Positions 1-7,324 are shown, counted from the first letter of the stretch. The stretch: 13,401 nucleotides of DNA from an uncultured Haloferula sp. (GCA_946885645.1 CAMPGU010000094.1:1-13401); one strand, 5' to 3'. The notes: generated by a model from the letters alone, not told the origin. Made by a program: numbers and translations.

Positions 1-1002
1 GCTGGAAGCATCGTAGAGCTTCCAGCCTTCGGAGTCCAAGGGCTTCGGCGGCAGCAGGGTATCGAGATTGCCGATGCCGGTGACGGTCATCTGGAGGCTG
101 ATCGGATCGCCTTCCCGCAGATCGGTTTCACCGGCACTAACGCTCAAGCCGAACTGTCCGATGGCGTTCTCGAAGCCTTCCGGCGCCCCCGGAGGGAGGG
201 GCTTCGAGTCCAAGCGGATCTGCGGCACCGTGATCGTGAGCGCTTCATACACGGCGCGGCCGAAATTCTCCGGCGATCTCTGGACGGTCTGGAGCCGCAC
301 GGTGGCAGGACCCAAGGTGGAGCCGCCTTCCCGGTTGGAGGACATGGTGCTGGGATAGCTGATAGCGTAGAAGCTCCGCGCCAGCAGGCTAGCCCGGCCC
401 AGACGCGGCTGAGGCTGGAATCGCCAGGCGGACACGCCGTCGCGTTCGAATTCGGGAATTCCCCAATCCTCGACCTGCTGATCGTTGGGAAAGTAGAGCT
501 TGATCTCCACCGGTTGCTTCTCGCCCACGTAGGGGGTGCCCTTGATGGCATGGAAAGCGGCGGAATAACGGACCTCCCGACCGGCCAGATTCGCCTTGTA
601 CCACTTCAGCGACATCTCGTCGATCACCTTGAAGTCGATCGGAGGAGTGCGGTGGGTTTCGCCGGAGAAGCTGACTTCGATGGAGGGGATCGAGTAACTT
701 CCGGCTTCGTAGCTGGAGATCACGTAAGGAATTACCAGTTCCATCCGGCCCCGGCGGCCCTGCCCGTAGCGCGGCTGCGCGCCCATCCCGAGAGGCCGGA
801 TCACCAGATTGCCGAGGTCCGGGATCTCGGGCATCGATTCCAGCTCCGCGTCCCCTGGCAGCACAAGCTCCAGTACGGCTTGCTCGCCCCGGACCACGAA
901 GCGACTGCTGATATTCGTCTCCAGGAAGGGCGCGGCGGAAAGCGTGCCCGCCGATACGATCATCGCGAGGACGGCAAAAATGGATCTAAACAAACGGTTC
1001 AC
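1..1002 (-). CDS. batD: BatD family protein (oxygen tolerance), 3'-truncated by window edge
   Basis: An open frame of 334 codons runs from a GTG at 1002 to the left edge without a stop, so the C-terminus is missing. Residues 1-24 form a clear signal peptide (NRLFRSIFAVLAMIVSAGTL core, predicted cleavage near LSA-AP). The rest is beta-rich and secreted-looking, with BatD-type elements: an N-terminal 'RGEQAVLEL' strand, 'GTPYVGEKQPVEIKLYFP' at about 155-172, 'KPLPPGAPEGFENAIGQF' at 267-284 and 'VTGIGNLDTL' at 307-316. BatD proteins usually continue to a C-terminal membrane segment, expected beyond the edge. The GTG is chosen because it gives an intact signal peptide and starts 16 bases after the batBC stop; an internal ATG at 963 would cut the signal peptide. 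It is the last visible gene of the moxR/bat operon. Family knowledge places BatD in the envelope with BatA/B; its biochemical function is not established. Confidence 0.88.
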   Translation of the reverse strand, partial: MNRLFRSIFAVLAMIVSAGTLSAAPFLETNISSRFVVRGEQAVLELVLPGDAELESMPEIPDLGNLVIRPLGMGAQPRYGQGRRGRMELVIPYVISSYEAGSYSIPSIEVSFSGETHRTPPIDFKVIDEMSLKWYKANLAGREVRYSAAFHAIKGTPYVGEKQPVEIKLYFPNDQQVEDWGIPEFERDGVSAWRFQPQPRLGRASLLARSFYAISYPSTMSSNREGGSTLGPATVRLQTVQRSPENFGRAVYEALTITVPQIRLDSKPLPPGAPEGFENAIGQFGLSVSAGETDLREGDPISLQMTVTGIGNLDTLLPPKPLDSEGWKLYDASS

Positions 1003-1018
1003 GATTCTTGGATGAAAA

Positions 1019-3094
1019 TTACCAGTCTTTCTCCGGTTGGCGATATTCAAGGCGGCCTGGCCCGAGGATTCCTTTTTCAAAGTCGGCATTTTCCCTGAGT
1101 ATCCGGCGAGCGGTGTCTTCCGGTGATTCGCCGGGCTTGGGACTTTTGCCACCGTCCTTGCCGGACCCTTCTTCTTCCTTGTCGCCGGGGTGCTCGCCGC
1201 CTTTCTCCTGGTTTTCGCGATCCCCGCCTTCGCCATCCTCCTCCTCGCCCTCAGGGCCCTTCCCGTCGCGGTTCCGCTTGCCCTTTCCTTCGCCTTCCTG
1301 GTCGCCCTCGTCTCCTTCACCCTCGGGTTGCTGACCTTCACCTTCGCCCGGCCCGGGCTGGGGCATCGGCTGGATCTGCTGGGCGTTCTGCTCGACTTCC
1401 TCCAGGATCTCGCGGAGACGCTTGAGGTACTTTACCGTGAGGGTGCGGTTGTGTTTCGCGTCGCCCAAGGCCGGGTCATAGCGAAGCGCGGTGTCGAAAT
1501 GCTTAACGCCGTCCACCCAATCGGTGAGGGTTTGCTCGAAGCGCATGAATCCGGCGCTCTCGCCGTCTTCAGGCACCTCGCCTTGGATCCATTCGGAAAG
1601 TGCCTGACGCACCATGCCGTCGAATGCCTCCATGGGGTCGGGCTCCGGAGGCTTCGGCTCGGATTTTTTGCCCAAGAGGCCCAGGATCGCATCGGTAATC
1701 TGGCCGAAGGCTCCCGCCGTCTTCCTGGCCTTCTCCGGCTCCGCCACCTCGGGATAAACGGGGCCGTTCGAAAGCGTGCGCCAGCCGGTGTTGAAAAGGA
1801 TCGTGCCGAGCCCGTGGTGGGCCGCGGACCGGACCTCCGGATCTCCGGAGCGGAGGGCCTCGCTGAAGGCGTGGCGGGCATCTTCCAGCTTGCCTTGGCG
1901 GTAGGCGGCATTGCCTTGCGCCAGGCGAAAACGAGACGCCTTTTCAGCGTCACCGGATTTTTCCGCCAGGGAACCGAAGAGATCCGCGGCTTCCTCGTGC
2001 TTTCCTTCGGCAAGCGCGCGCTTGGCATCCTTCTCGGTATCCGCCCGCAGCGGCTGCGGGGCGAAGAGTAGCAAGGCGGCGGCCGCCGCGCTGGCCGGGC
2101 CCAAGCCCCTCCAGCGGGTACCCGCTATGATAGATGCCATCAGCATGAGAATCCCCGGCAGGATAAACCACTGGTAGTATTCCACGGGAACGAATTTTTC
2201 GCGCCCCTCGATTTCGAACTGTTCCAGATCGGAAATGGCCGTCTTCACCATTTCGGGAATGCTGGTCGCCGAAGTGGCCGCGGCGTAGCGCCCGCCGGTC
2301 TCGCTCGCGAGGCGCTTCAGCGAGGTGGTGTTCAGCGCGCTCCGGACCAGGCGGTTGCTGTTGTCACGGTGCCGCCCGTCGGGGAAATCCTTGTTTGGCA
2401 CGTAGTCGCCCTGTTCGGTGCCGATGGCGATCGTGAAAACATACACACCGGCGCGCTTGGCCTCTTCCGCCAGTTCGCTGATCCTGCCCGTGGTTTCGTC
2501 GCCATCCGTCAGCACGATCAGCGCGTTTTCCTTCTGACCTGTTTCCTTGAGGGTCCTGATCGCCAGTTCGAGGGCCTTTTTCAGGTTGGAGCCGCCGACC
2601 GGGATGTAGTCCATGTCCAGTTGGTCGATCGTTTCCCGCACCGCCGGGTGATCCACCGTCAGCGGCGCGAATAGGTAGGGTTCGCCGGCGAAACCGATGA
2701 GTCCGATGCGGTCGCTAGGGAGAGCCTCGATCAATTCGTAGCAGAGCGTCTTCGCCTGGCTGAGCCGGTCCGGCTTGAGGTCCGTGACGAGCATGCTGCG
2801 GGACAAATCGAGCGCCAGAAGCACGTTTCGTCCCCGGGTCATCTCCGCTTCGGTGCCCTTGGTGGTCTGTGGCCGGGCCATCCCGATGGCGAGCAGGCAG
2901 ACGGCAAGCATCAGGAATCCGAAGGCTAGCCACCGGGGAACCGGGCTACCGCGGCGCAGGAGCTTCGGCCGGAGGCGTGGCGCGGCAAACGCGGCCCATT
3001 GCCTGCGGCGCAAGCGTGCCGTCAGAATCGCCCCGACGATGAAGAACGGGACGAGCAACAAGATCGCTAGCCATGCGGGTTCGGCGAATTTCAT
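1019..3094 (-). CDS. BatB-BatC fusion: membrane VWA domain plus TPR and acidic low-complexity tail
   Basis: This 691-residue protein joins two Bat proteins that are often separate genes. Residues 1-330 are BatB: membrane segments at about 8-27 and 56-72, a VWA domain at about 88-295 with a complete MIDAS (D96-L-S98-R-S100, a Ser/Thr position near GGS169, D197 in LTDGD), and a third segment at 308-326. Residues 332-351 are a short Ala/Leu-rich hydrophobic stretch. Residues 352-570 are BatC-like with TPR helices (about 354-440 and 525-570). Residues 578-660 are Gly/Glu/Lys low complexity, and the protein ends in YRQPEKDW, a tail type typical of BatC. By the positive-inside rule (Arg-rich loop 28-55), the VWA and TPR parts should both lie in the periplasm. 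An ATG at 3094 is chosen because it overlaps the batA stop as ATGA; an upstream start at 3169 would add 25 Arg-rich residues unlike any BatB. Role in a MoxR-partnered envelope complex is inferred from family and context. Confidence 0.93.
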   Translation of the reverse strand: MKFAEPAWLAILLLVPFFIVGAILTARLRRRQWAAFAAPRLRPKLLRRGSPVPRWLAFGFLMLAVCLLAIGMARPQTTKGTEAEMTRGRNVLLALDLSRSMLVTDLKPDRLSQAKTLCYELIEALPSDRIGLIGFAGEPYLFAPLTVDHPAVRETIDQLDMDYIPVGGSNLKKALELAIRTLKETGQKENALIVLTDGDETTGRISELAEEAKRAGVYVFTIAIGTEQGDYVPNKDFPDGRHRDNSNRLVRSALNTTSLKRLASETGGRYAAATSATSIPEMVKTAISDLEQFEIEGREKFVPVEYYQWFILPGILMLMASIIAGTRWRGLGPASAAAAALLLFAPQPLRADTEKDAKRALAEGKHEEAADLFGSLAEKSGDAEKASRFRLAQGNAAYRQGKLEDARHAFSEALRSGDPEVRSAAHHGLGTILFNTGWRTLSNGPVYPEVAEPEKARKTAGAFGQITDAILGLLGKKSEPKPPEPDPMEAFDGMVRQALSEWIQGEVPEDGESAGFMRFEQTLTDWVDGVKHFDTALRYDPALGDAKHNRTLTVKYLKRLREILEEVEQNAQQIQPMPQPGPGEGEGQQPEGEGDEGDQEGEGKGKRNRDGKGPEGEEEDGEGGDRENQEKGGEHPGDKEEEGSGKDGGKSPKPGESPEDTARRILRENADFEKGILGPGRLEYRQPEKDW

Positions 3095-4092
3095 GGCGCG
3101 GGCGGCGGGTTGAGGGCCAGCACGAAAGCGGCGGCAAGGGCGGCAACCACCGAGGCTCCGGCGAACCACGGGAATAACTCGATATCCTCCACGACCGTGC
3201 GCGAAATCGTCTCCGATTTCTCCAGTTCATCGATGGTTTTGAAATATCGCTGCAGGGATTCCACGTTCTCCGCCCAGTAGTGCTCGCCGCCGGTCAAGGC
3301 GGCGATTTTCCGCAGGGTGGGGAGGTCGAACTCCTGGCGGGCAAAGCGCTGGATATCGCTGCTCACGCGGCCTTTTTCCGTGCCGATGGCAACCGTATAG
3401 ATCTTGATGCCGAGTTTCTTGGCATTTTCCGCGGCTTCGATCGGCGAGATTTTCCCTGAGTTCGAAGCCCCGTCCGTGATCAGCACGATGATTTTGCTCT
3501 TGGCGTCCCGCGAATCCAGCCGGCTGGAGGCCGCCGCGATCGCCGAACCGATGGCCGTCCCCATCTCCTTCAGGATATTCAGATTCACCTGGCGGAAACT
3601 GCTCAGCAACCAGTCGTGATCGAGGGTGATGGGGCTCACCGAATAGGGGCGGCCGGAATAGATGACCATGCCGATGCGGTCGTCGGGCCTGCCTTCGATG
3701 AAATTGTGCACCACGGCCTTCGCGGCATCCACCCGCTGCAGGGGCCTGCCCTCGGGGGTCAGGAAGTCGTCGATCCCCATCGAAAGCGAGACATCGAAGG
3801 CGATCACGATGTCGATGCCGCTCGCGGTTTTCGATTGATACTCGTTTCTCCACACCGGCCGGGCCATGGCGAAAATCGCCGGGATCAGCGCGGTGATCGC
3901 CAAAGGGACGCCGATGGAATAGGCCGAATGCCGGACCTTCGCCCCGAGGCTAACCAGCACGGACAGGGTCGAGAAGGTCATGGCCGCCTCCGCGCCCCGG
4001 CCCCGGCGCAAGAGGAAGAGGAGGGCGCAGGGAATGAGCAGCAGCAGCCACTGCGGCTGGGCGAATTTGAAATGTTCCAGGAGAGCCCTCAT
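3091..4092 (-). CDS. batA: BatA, membrane-anchored VWA domain protein
   Basis: This 333-residue protein has the usual BatA layout: an N-terminal hydrophobic segment (about 14-29) followed by RRGRG, a second segment (59-77), a VWA domain (about 92-290) and a C-terminal segment (308-327). The metal-ion-dependent adhesion site is intact: D100-V-S102-L-S104, T179 in EMGTAIG and D207 in LITDG, so it should bind Mg or Mn and engage an acidic ligand. It is paralogous to the BatB half of the downstream gene (shared 'DRIG', 'AIGTE.G' and 'TGG' motifs). It overlaps both neighbours by four bases (ATGA at each end), so translation is probably coupled to the DUF4381 protein before it and BatBC after it. 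Positive-inside reasoning puts the VWA domain in the periplasm. I call it BatA from its position before the BatB/BatC gene; A and B are hard to tell apart by sequence alone. Confidence 0.92.
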   Translation of the reverse strand: MRALLEHFKFAQPQWLLLLIPCALLFLLRRGRGAEAAMTFSTLSVLVSLGAKVRHSAYSIGVPLAITALIPAIFAMARPVWRNEYQSKTASGIDIVIAFDVSLSMGIDDFLTPEGRPLQRVDAAKAVVHNFIEGRPDDRIGMVIYSGRPYSVSPITLDHDWLLSSFRQVNLNILKEMGTAIGSAIAAASSRLDSRDAKSKIIVLITDGASNSGKISPIEAAENAKKLGIKIYTVAIGTEKGRVSSDIQRFARQEFDLPTLRKIAALTGGEHYWAENVESLQRYFKTIDELEKSETISRTVVEDIELFPWFAGASVVAALAAAFVLALNPPPAP

Positions 4093-4604
4093 GCGGGTTG
4101 GTGCTGGTGGAGCCGGTCGAGCAGTTGACGCGCCGAAGAAAAAAGCGCCGCGGGATCGCCTTCCGCCTCGCGACCATACTTCAATCGGGCCAAGTGGGAA
4201 AATCCTTCGGCGGTCGTCTGTCGCAAATCCACGGGATACGAGGCTAGAGACTCGTGCCGGGCCACGAATTCCTCGTGTGTTTCAAAAAGCGCCGGATCAC
4301 CCGCCACCACGGCAAGGTAGCGCCGCAACACGAGGGAAATCTTCGTCGCCGCCTCCTGCATGCTGCCACCTGTCGGGGAAGCCAGTTCCGCCGCCGCCCG
4401 GCGGTAGGCTTCTTCCCGCACCTTCACGGGATTTACCATGCCGGTGGGCCTGCGGCGCAGCAGGAGCCACGCGAGGGCGAGGAGCAGAAGGATGCCACCC
4501 GCGACCGCCAGCCAAACCCATAGAGGAAGGACAGGATCGGGGAGCAGCGGCTCCGCAGGTACCAAGTCCCGGAGCACGAGCGCGTCGTCGGTGGACTCCT
4601 TCAT
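4089..4604 (-). CDS. DUF4381 family small membrane protein of the Bat operon
   Basis: A 171-residue protein with a short N-terminal region rich in Pro and Leu ('LVPAEPLLPDPVLPLW'), one strong membrane segment at about 28-50, an Arg stop-transfer (RRRPTG) and a helical soluble domain (60-171) presumably on the cytoplasmic side. The pattern 'L..L.P......WP...W' followed by one membrane helix and a helical domain with 'YLA' and 'FVARHE' is what is seen in DUF4381 proteins, which commonly sit between DUF58 and batA genes. No enzymatic motif is visible. The ATG at 4604 immediately follows the DUF58 stop codon, and its own stop overlaps the batA start. By position it could link the soluble MoxR/DUF58 proteins to membrane BatA/B; this is inference. 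Family function is unknown. Confidence 0.82.
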   Translation of the reverse strand: MKESTDDALVLRDLVPAEPLLPDPVLPLWVWLAVAGGILLLLALAWLLLRRRPTGMVNPVKVREEAYRRAAAELASPTGGSMQEAATKISLVLRRYLAVVAGDPALFETHEEFVARHESLASYPVDLRQTTAEGFSHLARLKYGREAEGDPAALFSSARQLLDRLHQHQPA

Positions 4605-5498
4605 TCAGCGGGTGCGCTTGCGGGCGCGTTTCTTGAGCAGACGGTGGAGATCGCCGAGGCGGTCGCGATCGGTCGAGAGCTGGGCGTAGTCCACCGCGTG
4701 CTTTTTGCAGACGCTGAGCAGGCCTTCGTGCTGCCTGCGCATCAGCTTCTCATATCCCATCCTCAGATTGGCGTTGTTGGTGTTTACCAGGATCTCCCAG
4801 CCCGTTTCGGGGTCGCTGAGAACGACGCGGCCGGCGCGGGGCAGGGTGGTTTCCAGCGGATCGGAAATCTGGAGCGCGATCGTCTCGTGCTTGCGGGCCA
4901 GTTTGCCGAGAGGCTTGTCGAGCGGATCATCGAAGAAATCCGAGATCAAGAACACGAGGGCCTTGCGGCGCAGTGTGCGGATCAGGAAGTCGCAGGCGGC
5001 CGAAACCGAGGTGCCTTGCTCCGGTGGCCGGGCCATCAGGATTTCCCGCACGATGCGGAGCACATGGCGCGTTCCCTTCGCGGCAGGGACGAATAGGAAA
5101 GCGTCCTTCGCGAAGAGGAGCAGGCCGACCTTGTCGCCGTTCCCCACGGCGCTGAAACCGATGATGGCCGCCGCTTCCGCCGCCGCCTCCCGTTTGCTGA
5201 AATGGATGCTGCCGAAATCCGCCGAACCGGAGACATCGACCGCGAGAATCACCGCGAGCTCCCGCTCCTCCCGGAATTTCCGGATATAGGGCGAGCCCAT
5301 CCGCGCCGTGACATTCCAATCGATGAAACGAATCTCATCCCCATGCTGGTACTCGCGGAAGTCGTCGAAATCGAGGCCTTGGCCGCGGAAAGATGACTGA
5401 TATTCGCCCGCGAAGGATTCCTTCACCAGCCGCCGGGCTTTCAGCTCCAGCTTGCGGACCCGGTTCATCACCTCCTCGATATGTTCGTCCTCGGTCAT
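4605..5498 (-). CDS. DUF58 domain protein with VWA-like MIDAS fold, MoxR partner
   Basis: A 297-residue soluble protein. Residues 37-66 carry the DUF58 signature: F-R-G-x-G-x-D-F, then REYQHGDEIRFIDWNVTAR. A VWA-like domain follows with an apparent MIDAS (D88-V-S90-G-S92, T163, D187 in LISDFFDD). No membrane segment is present, so it should be cytoplasmic. The end is very basic (KKRARKRTR). DUF58 proteins are regularly encoded next to MoxR ATPases and are thought to be their VWA-containing partners; here the gene lies 120 bases downstream of moxR and directly abuts the DUF4381 gene (stop TGA, then ATG). The chosen ATG at 5498 gives the usual short helical lead-in (EEVMNRVRKLELKAR) before the DUF58 core. 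Length matches the family's short form, without the N-terminal membrane segments of the long form. Confidence 0.93.
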   Translation of the reverse strand: MTEDEHIEEVMNRVRKLELKARRLVKESFAGEYQSSFRGQGLDFDDFREYQHGDEIRFIDWNVTARMGSPYIRKFREERELAVILAVDVSGSADFGSIHFSKREAAAEAAAIIGFSAVGNGDKVGLLLFAKDAFLFVPAAKGTRHVLRIVREILMARPPEQGTSVSAACDFLIRTLRRKALVFLISDFFDDPLDKPLGKLARKHETIALQISDPLETTLPRAGRVVLSDPETGWEILVNTNNANLRMGYEKLMRRQHEGLLSVCKKHAVDYAQLSTDRDRLGDLHRLLKKRARKRTR

Positions 5499-5513
5499 GG
5501 GATGGGAGACGCT

Positions 5514-5607
5514 GGACTTGAAGACTCGGGACCGGGAAACAAGCCCTGCATCCTTACCGTTTTCGTTCCTTGCCTGCTCAAGTCTTGGATCTTGCGTCTT
5601 GAAGTCC
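5514..5607. repeat. Short intergenic repeats between DUF58 gene and moxR
   Basis: The 120-base gap between moxR and the DUF58 gene contains two repeat structures. An imperfect inverted repeat has arms at 5514-5525 (GGACTTGAAGAC) and 5596-5607 (GTCTTGAAGTCC), 11 of 12 positions pairing. Inside the right half are three tandem seven-base units starting TCTTG (5583-5589, 5590-5596, 5597-5603). Such CTTG/CAAG-rich sequence is unlike the surrounding coding DNA. It could be a member of a dispersed intergenic repeat family, an mRNA structure separating moxR from the rest of the operon, or chance. Confidence 0.4.
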
Positions 5608-5618
5608 TTTTGTCTTCC

Positions 5619-6602
5619 TCAAGGCACCGGCACCTTGGAAAGAATGCGGTCCAAAATCTGGTCTGTATTCACGTCTTCGGCTTCAGCTTCGTAGCTCAGC
5701 AGAATGCGGTGGCGGAGGACGTCGTGCGCCATGTCCTTCACATCCTGCGGGGTGACGAAGGCCCGCCCGACGGAGAAGGCCCTGGCGCGGGCGGTCAAAG
5801 CGAGATTGATGGTGCCGCGGGGCGAGGCGCCGGAGCGGATCAGATGCTTCAAGCCGGCGTCGATCTTGGCCGGCTGACGCGTCGCGCGGATCAGGTCCAC
5901 GATATATTCCCGCACCGCGGGATCGATGTAAACTTGGTTCACGTGCGAGCGGGACTCGGCCACCTGCTGCGGGCTGGCCACCGTTTTGGTGCGATAGACG
6001 GGCGCGGAAGTTGCCATGCGGTCCAAGACCTCGAGCTCTTCCTCCTTCGATGGATAGCCGACGCTTACCTTCAACAGGAAGCGGTCGAGCTGGGCCTCGG
6101 GAAGCTGGTAGGTGCCCTCTTGGTCGATGGGGTTTTGGGTGGCCAGAACGAGGAATGGCTCGGGAAGCCGGTAGGTGGTATCGGCGAGAGTGACCTGCTT
6201 TTCCTGCATGGCCTCGAGCAGCGCCGATTGCACTTTTGCGGGGGCACGGTTGATTTCGTCCGCGAGGATGAGGTTGTTGAAAATGGGCCCGAGTTTCGGG
6301 GTGAATTTCGCTTCCTGCGGGTTATACACCATGGTACCCAGCAGGTCGGCGGGCAGCAGGTCGGGCGTGAACTGGAAGCGGGCGAAGCTGGCATCCAGGG
6401 AGCCGGAGAGCGCCTTGACCGCCAGCGTCTTCGCCAGACCGGGCACACCTTCGAGGAGGATGTGGCCATTACACAGGAGTCCTACGACCAGGCGGTCCAC
6501 CAGGCGGTCCTGACCGACGAGCACCCGGCCCATTTCCTCCTTCACCGCGGTAATCCAACCGCTGGTGGCGGCAATCCGTTCCTGCAATTCTTCAGTCGTC
6601 AT
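5619..6602 (-). CDS. moxR: MoxR family AAA+ ATPase
   Basis: A 327-residue AAA+ ATPase with all core motifs: Walker A GVPGLAKT at 52-59 (K58, T59), Walker B LILADE at 111-116, sensor 1 N157 in ATQNP, an arginine-finger region around QLDRF (171-175), and sensor 2 R262 in GASPRG. The length and the 'EGVPGLAKT...DLLPADLLGT' sequence are typical of the MoxR proper subfamily. Family members act as ATP-driven chaperones for assembling or activating protein complexes and metal cofactors, working with VWA/DUF58 proteins. It is the first gene of the bat operon. The ATG at 6602 (MTTEELQ) is preferred; a TTG at 6632 would add ten residues with no obvious merit. Neither start has a ribosome binding sequence. 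Upstream, 145 bases (6603-6747) separate it from the DUF5069 gene and may carry its promoter, though I see no good sigma70 match there. Confidence 0.95.
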   Translation of the reverse strand: MTTEELQERIAATSGWITAVKEEMGRVLVGQDRLVDRLVVGLLCNGHILLEGVPGLAKTLAVKALSGSLDASFARFQFTPDLLPADLLGTMVYNPQEAKFTPKLGPIFNNLILADEINRAPAKVQSALLEAMQEKQVTLADTTYRLPEPFLVLATQNPIDQEGTYQLPEAQLDRFLLKVSVGYPSKEEELEVLDRMATSAPVYRTKTVASPQQVAESRSHVNQVYIDPAVREYIVDLIRATRQPAKIDAGLKHLIRSGASPRGTINLALTARARAFSVGRAFVTPQDVKDMAHDVLRHRILLSYEAEAEDVNTDQILDRILSKVPVP

Positions 6603-6747
6603 GAGTGGCTTGTGAAAAAGATGCTGCGCCAATGGCGGGAGGGCCAGCGAGAAACCGGCCAGTACGGGGTCAAAGCGCCCCGGGAGGGCAAGGCTGTCTG
6701 GTTTTTGTAACGAAAAACAAACCCCGGCGCCGCCATTTCAAGCCCGA

Positions 6748-7263
6748 TCAACGCATAGCTCGAATCCACGAGAGGATCTTTGCGTCGTCTCCCTCGGCTG
6801 CCCAAACCTGCCGCAGGAAATCGGCCGGGTGGAGGCCACCGTTCTTTTGGAGGAAATTCCGGTCGCCCCCGCAGCCATACATGAGGTCCGGGTCGAGTTC
6901 ACCGCGAAGCTTGGCGCGGGCCTTGGCAAGAATCCGCGGAAGATACGGAACCCCTTCCAGCTCGTCGCCGAATGTGGGGATGTCATCACGGGTGAGTTCT
7001 TTCTCCCCGGCCTGTTCTTTCATCACCACCTTGAAGTAGTCCCTCCGCACGGCGGCGATCAGCAGGGCGGTGGAGGGGGAGGGCTCGCCCTCCTCGCAGA
7101 AGTCCTCCACGAAATCGAAGAATTCCCGCGGCTTGTAGCCGATCTCCGCGAGCAGCGCGGCGTCACCGGCATCATCGTAGTATCCGGTAAAGTCCTTGTC
7201 TCCCTTCCGGTAGCGCTCCACGCAGCGGTCGAAGAGATCGAGAAAACGTTCGTTCCAAGTCAT
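6748..7263 (-). CDS. DUF5069 domain protein of unknown function
   Basis: A 171-residue soluble, acidic, mostly helical protein without signal peptide or membrane segment. Recognisable family features are an N-terminal 'WNERFLDLFDRCVERY' helix, 'GYKPREFFDFVEDFCEEGEPS' at about 43-63, 'LLIAAVRRDYF' at 66-76, and a C-terminal block with 'LMYGCGGDRNFL' and 'ADFLRQVW'. I recognise this as the DUF5069 family, which I know mainly from Verrucomicrobiota and related bacteria; no activity is known to me. No catalytic triad or nucleotide-binding loop is evident, though the CGGDR segment is a conspicuous candidate functional site. It starts with ATG at 7263, 55 bases after the kamA stop on the same strand, with the duplicated sequence 7268-7324 in the gap, so it may be cotranscribed with kamA or have its own control. 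Confidence 0.8.
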   Translation of the reverse strand: MTWNERFLDLFDRCVERYRKGDKDFTGYYDDAGDAALLAEIGYKPREFFDFVEDFCEEGEPSPSTALLIAAVRRDYFKVVMKEQAGEKELTRDDIPTFGDELEGVPYLPRILAKARAKLRGELDPDLMYGCGGDRNFLQKNGGLHPADFLRQVWAAEGDDAKILSWIRAMR

Positions 7264-7267
7264 GTGC

Positions 7268-7324
7268 GCAATCTCGGGAGCCTAACGGGCGCGTCAATGG
7301 CAATCCCGCGAGCCTGCGTCAATG
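7268..7324. repeat. Near-tandem 25-base duplication spanning the kamA stop codon
   Basis: Two copies of a compound unit lie side by side. Copy 1 is GCAATCTCGGGAGCCT (7268-7283), a seven-base insert AACGGGC, then GCGTCAATG (7291-7299). Copy 2 is GCAATCCCGCGAGCCT (7300-7315) directly followed by GCGTCAATG (7316-7324). The 16-base parts agree at 14 positions and the 9-base parts are identical. Copy 2 overlaps the end of kamA, including its TGA stop, and copy 1 ends four bases before the DUF5069 start codon. It looks like a local duplication followed by a small insertion or deletion. It could also serve as paired protein-binding sites upstream of the DUF5069 gene. Confidence 0.65.

Noticed and set aside
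1115..1363. Repetitive DNA that could be mistaken for a tandem repeat array or CRISPR
   Set aside because: It is in-frame low-complexity coding sequence of BatC with no fixed repeat-spacer period.
1190..2071. 293-codon plus-strand frame opposite batBC
   Set aside because: Its Leu/Phe-rich start is the complement of the Gly/Glu low-complexity codons of BatC; no family match.
3095..3169. N-terminal extension of BatBC by 25 residues
   Set aside because: Arg/Pro-rich, overlaps batA further than the ATGA junction, and is unlike BatB N-termini, which begin near the FAxPxW motif.
5481..6710. 409-codon open frame on the plus strand opposite moxR
   Set aside because: It mirrors the moxR and gap sequence, has no recognisable domain and is explained by high-GC codon bias; the minus-strand frame has complete AAA+ motifs.
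6603..6747. Possible terminator or promoter between the DUF5069 gene and moxR (GGTTTTTGT...ACAAACC region)
   Set aside because: The stem is short, AT-rich and needs bulges; no convincing promoter boxes found, so nothing is annotated there.
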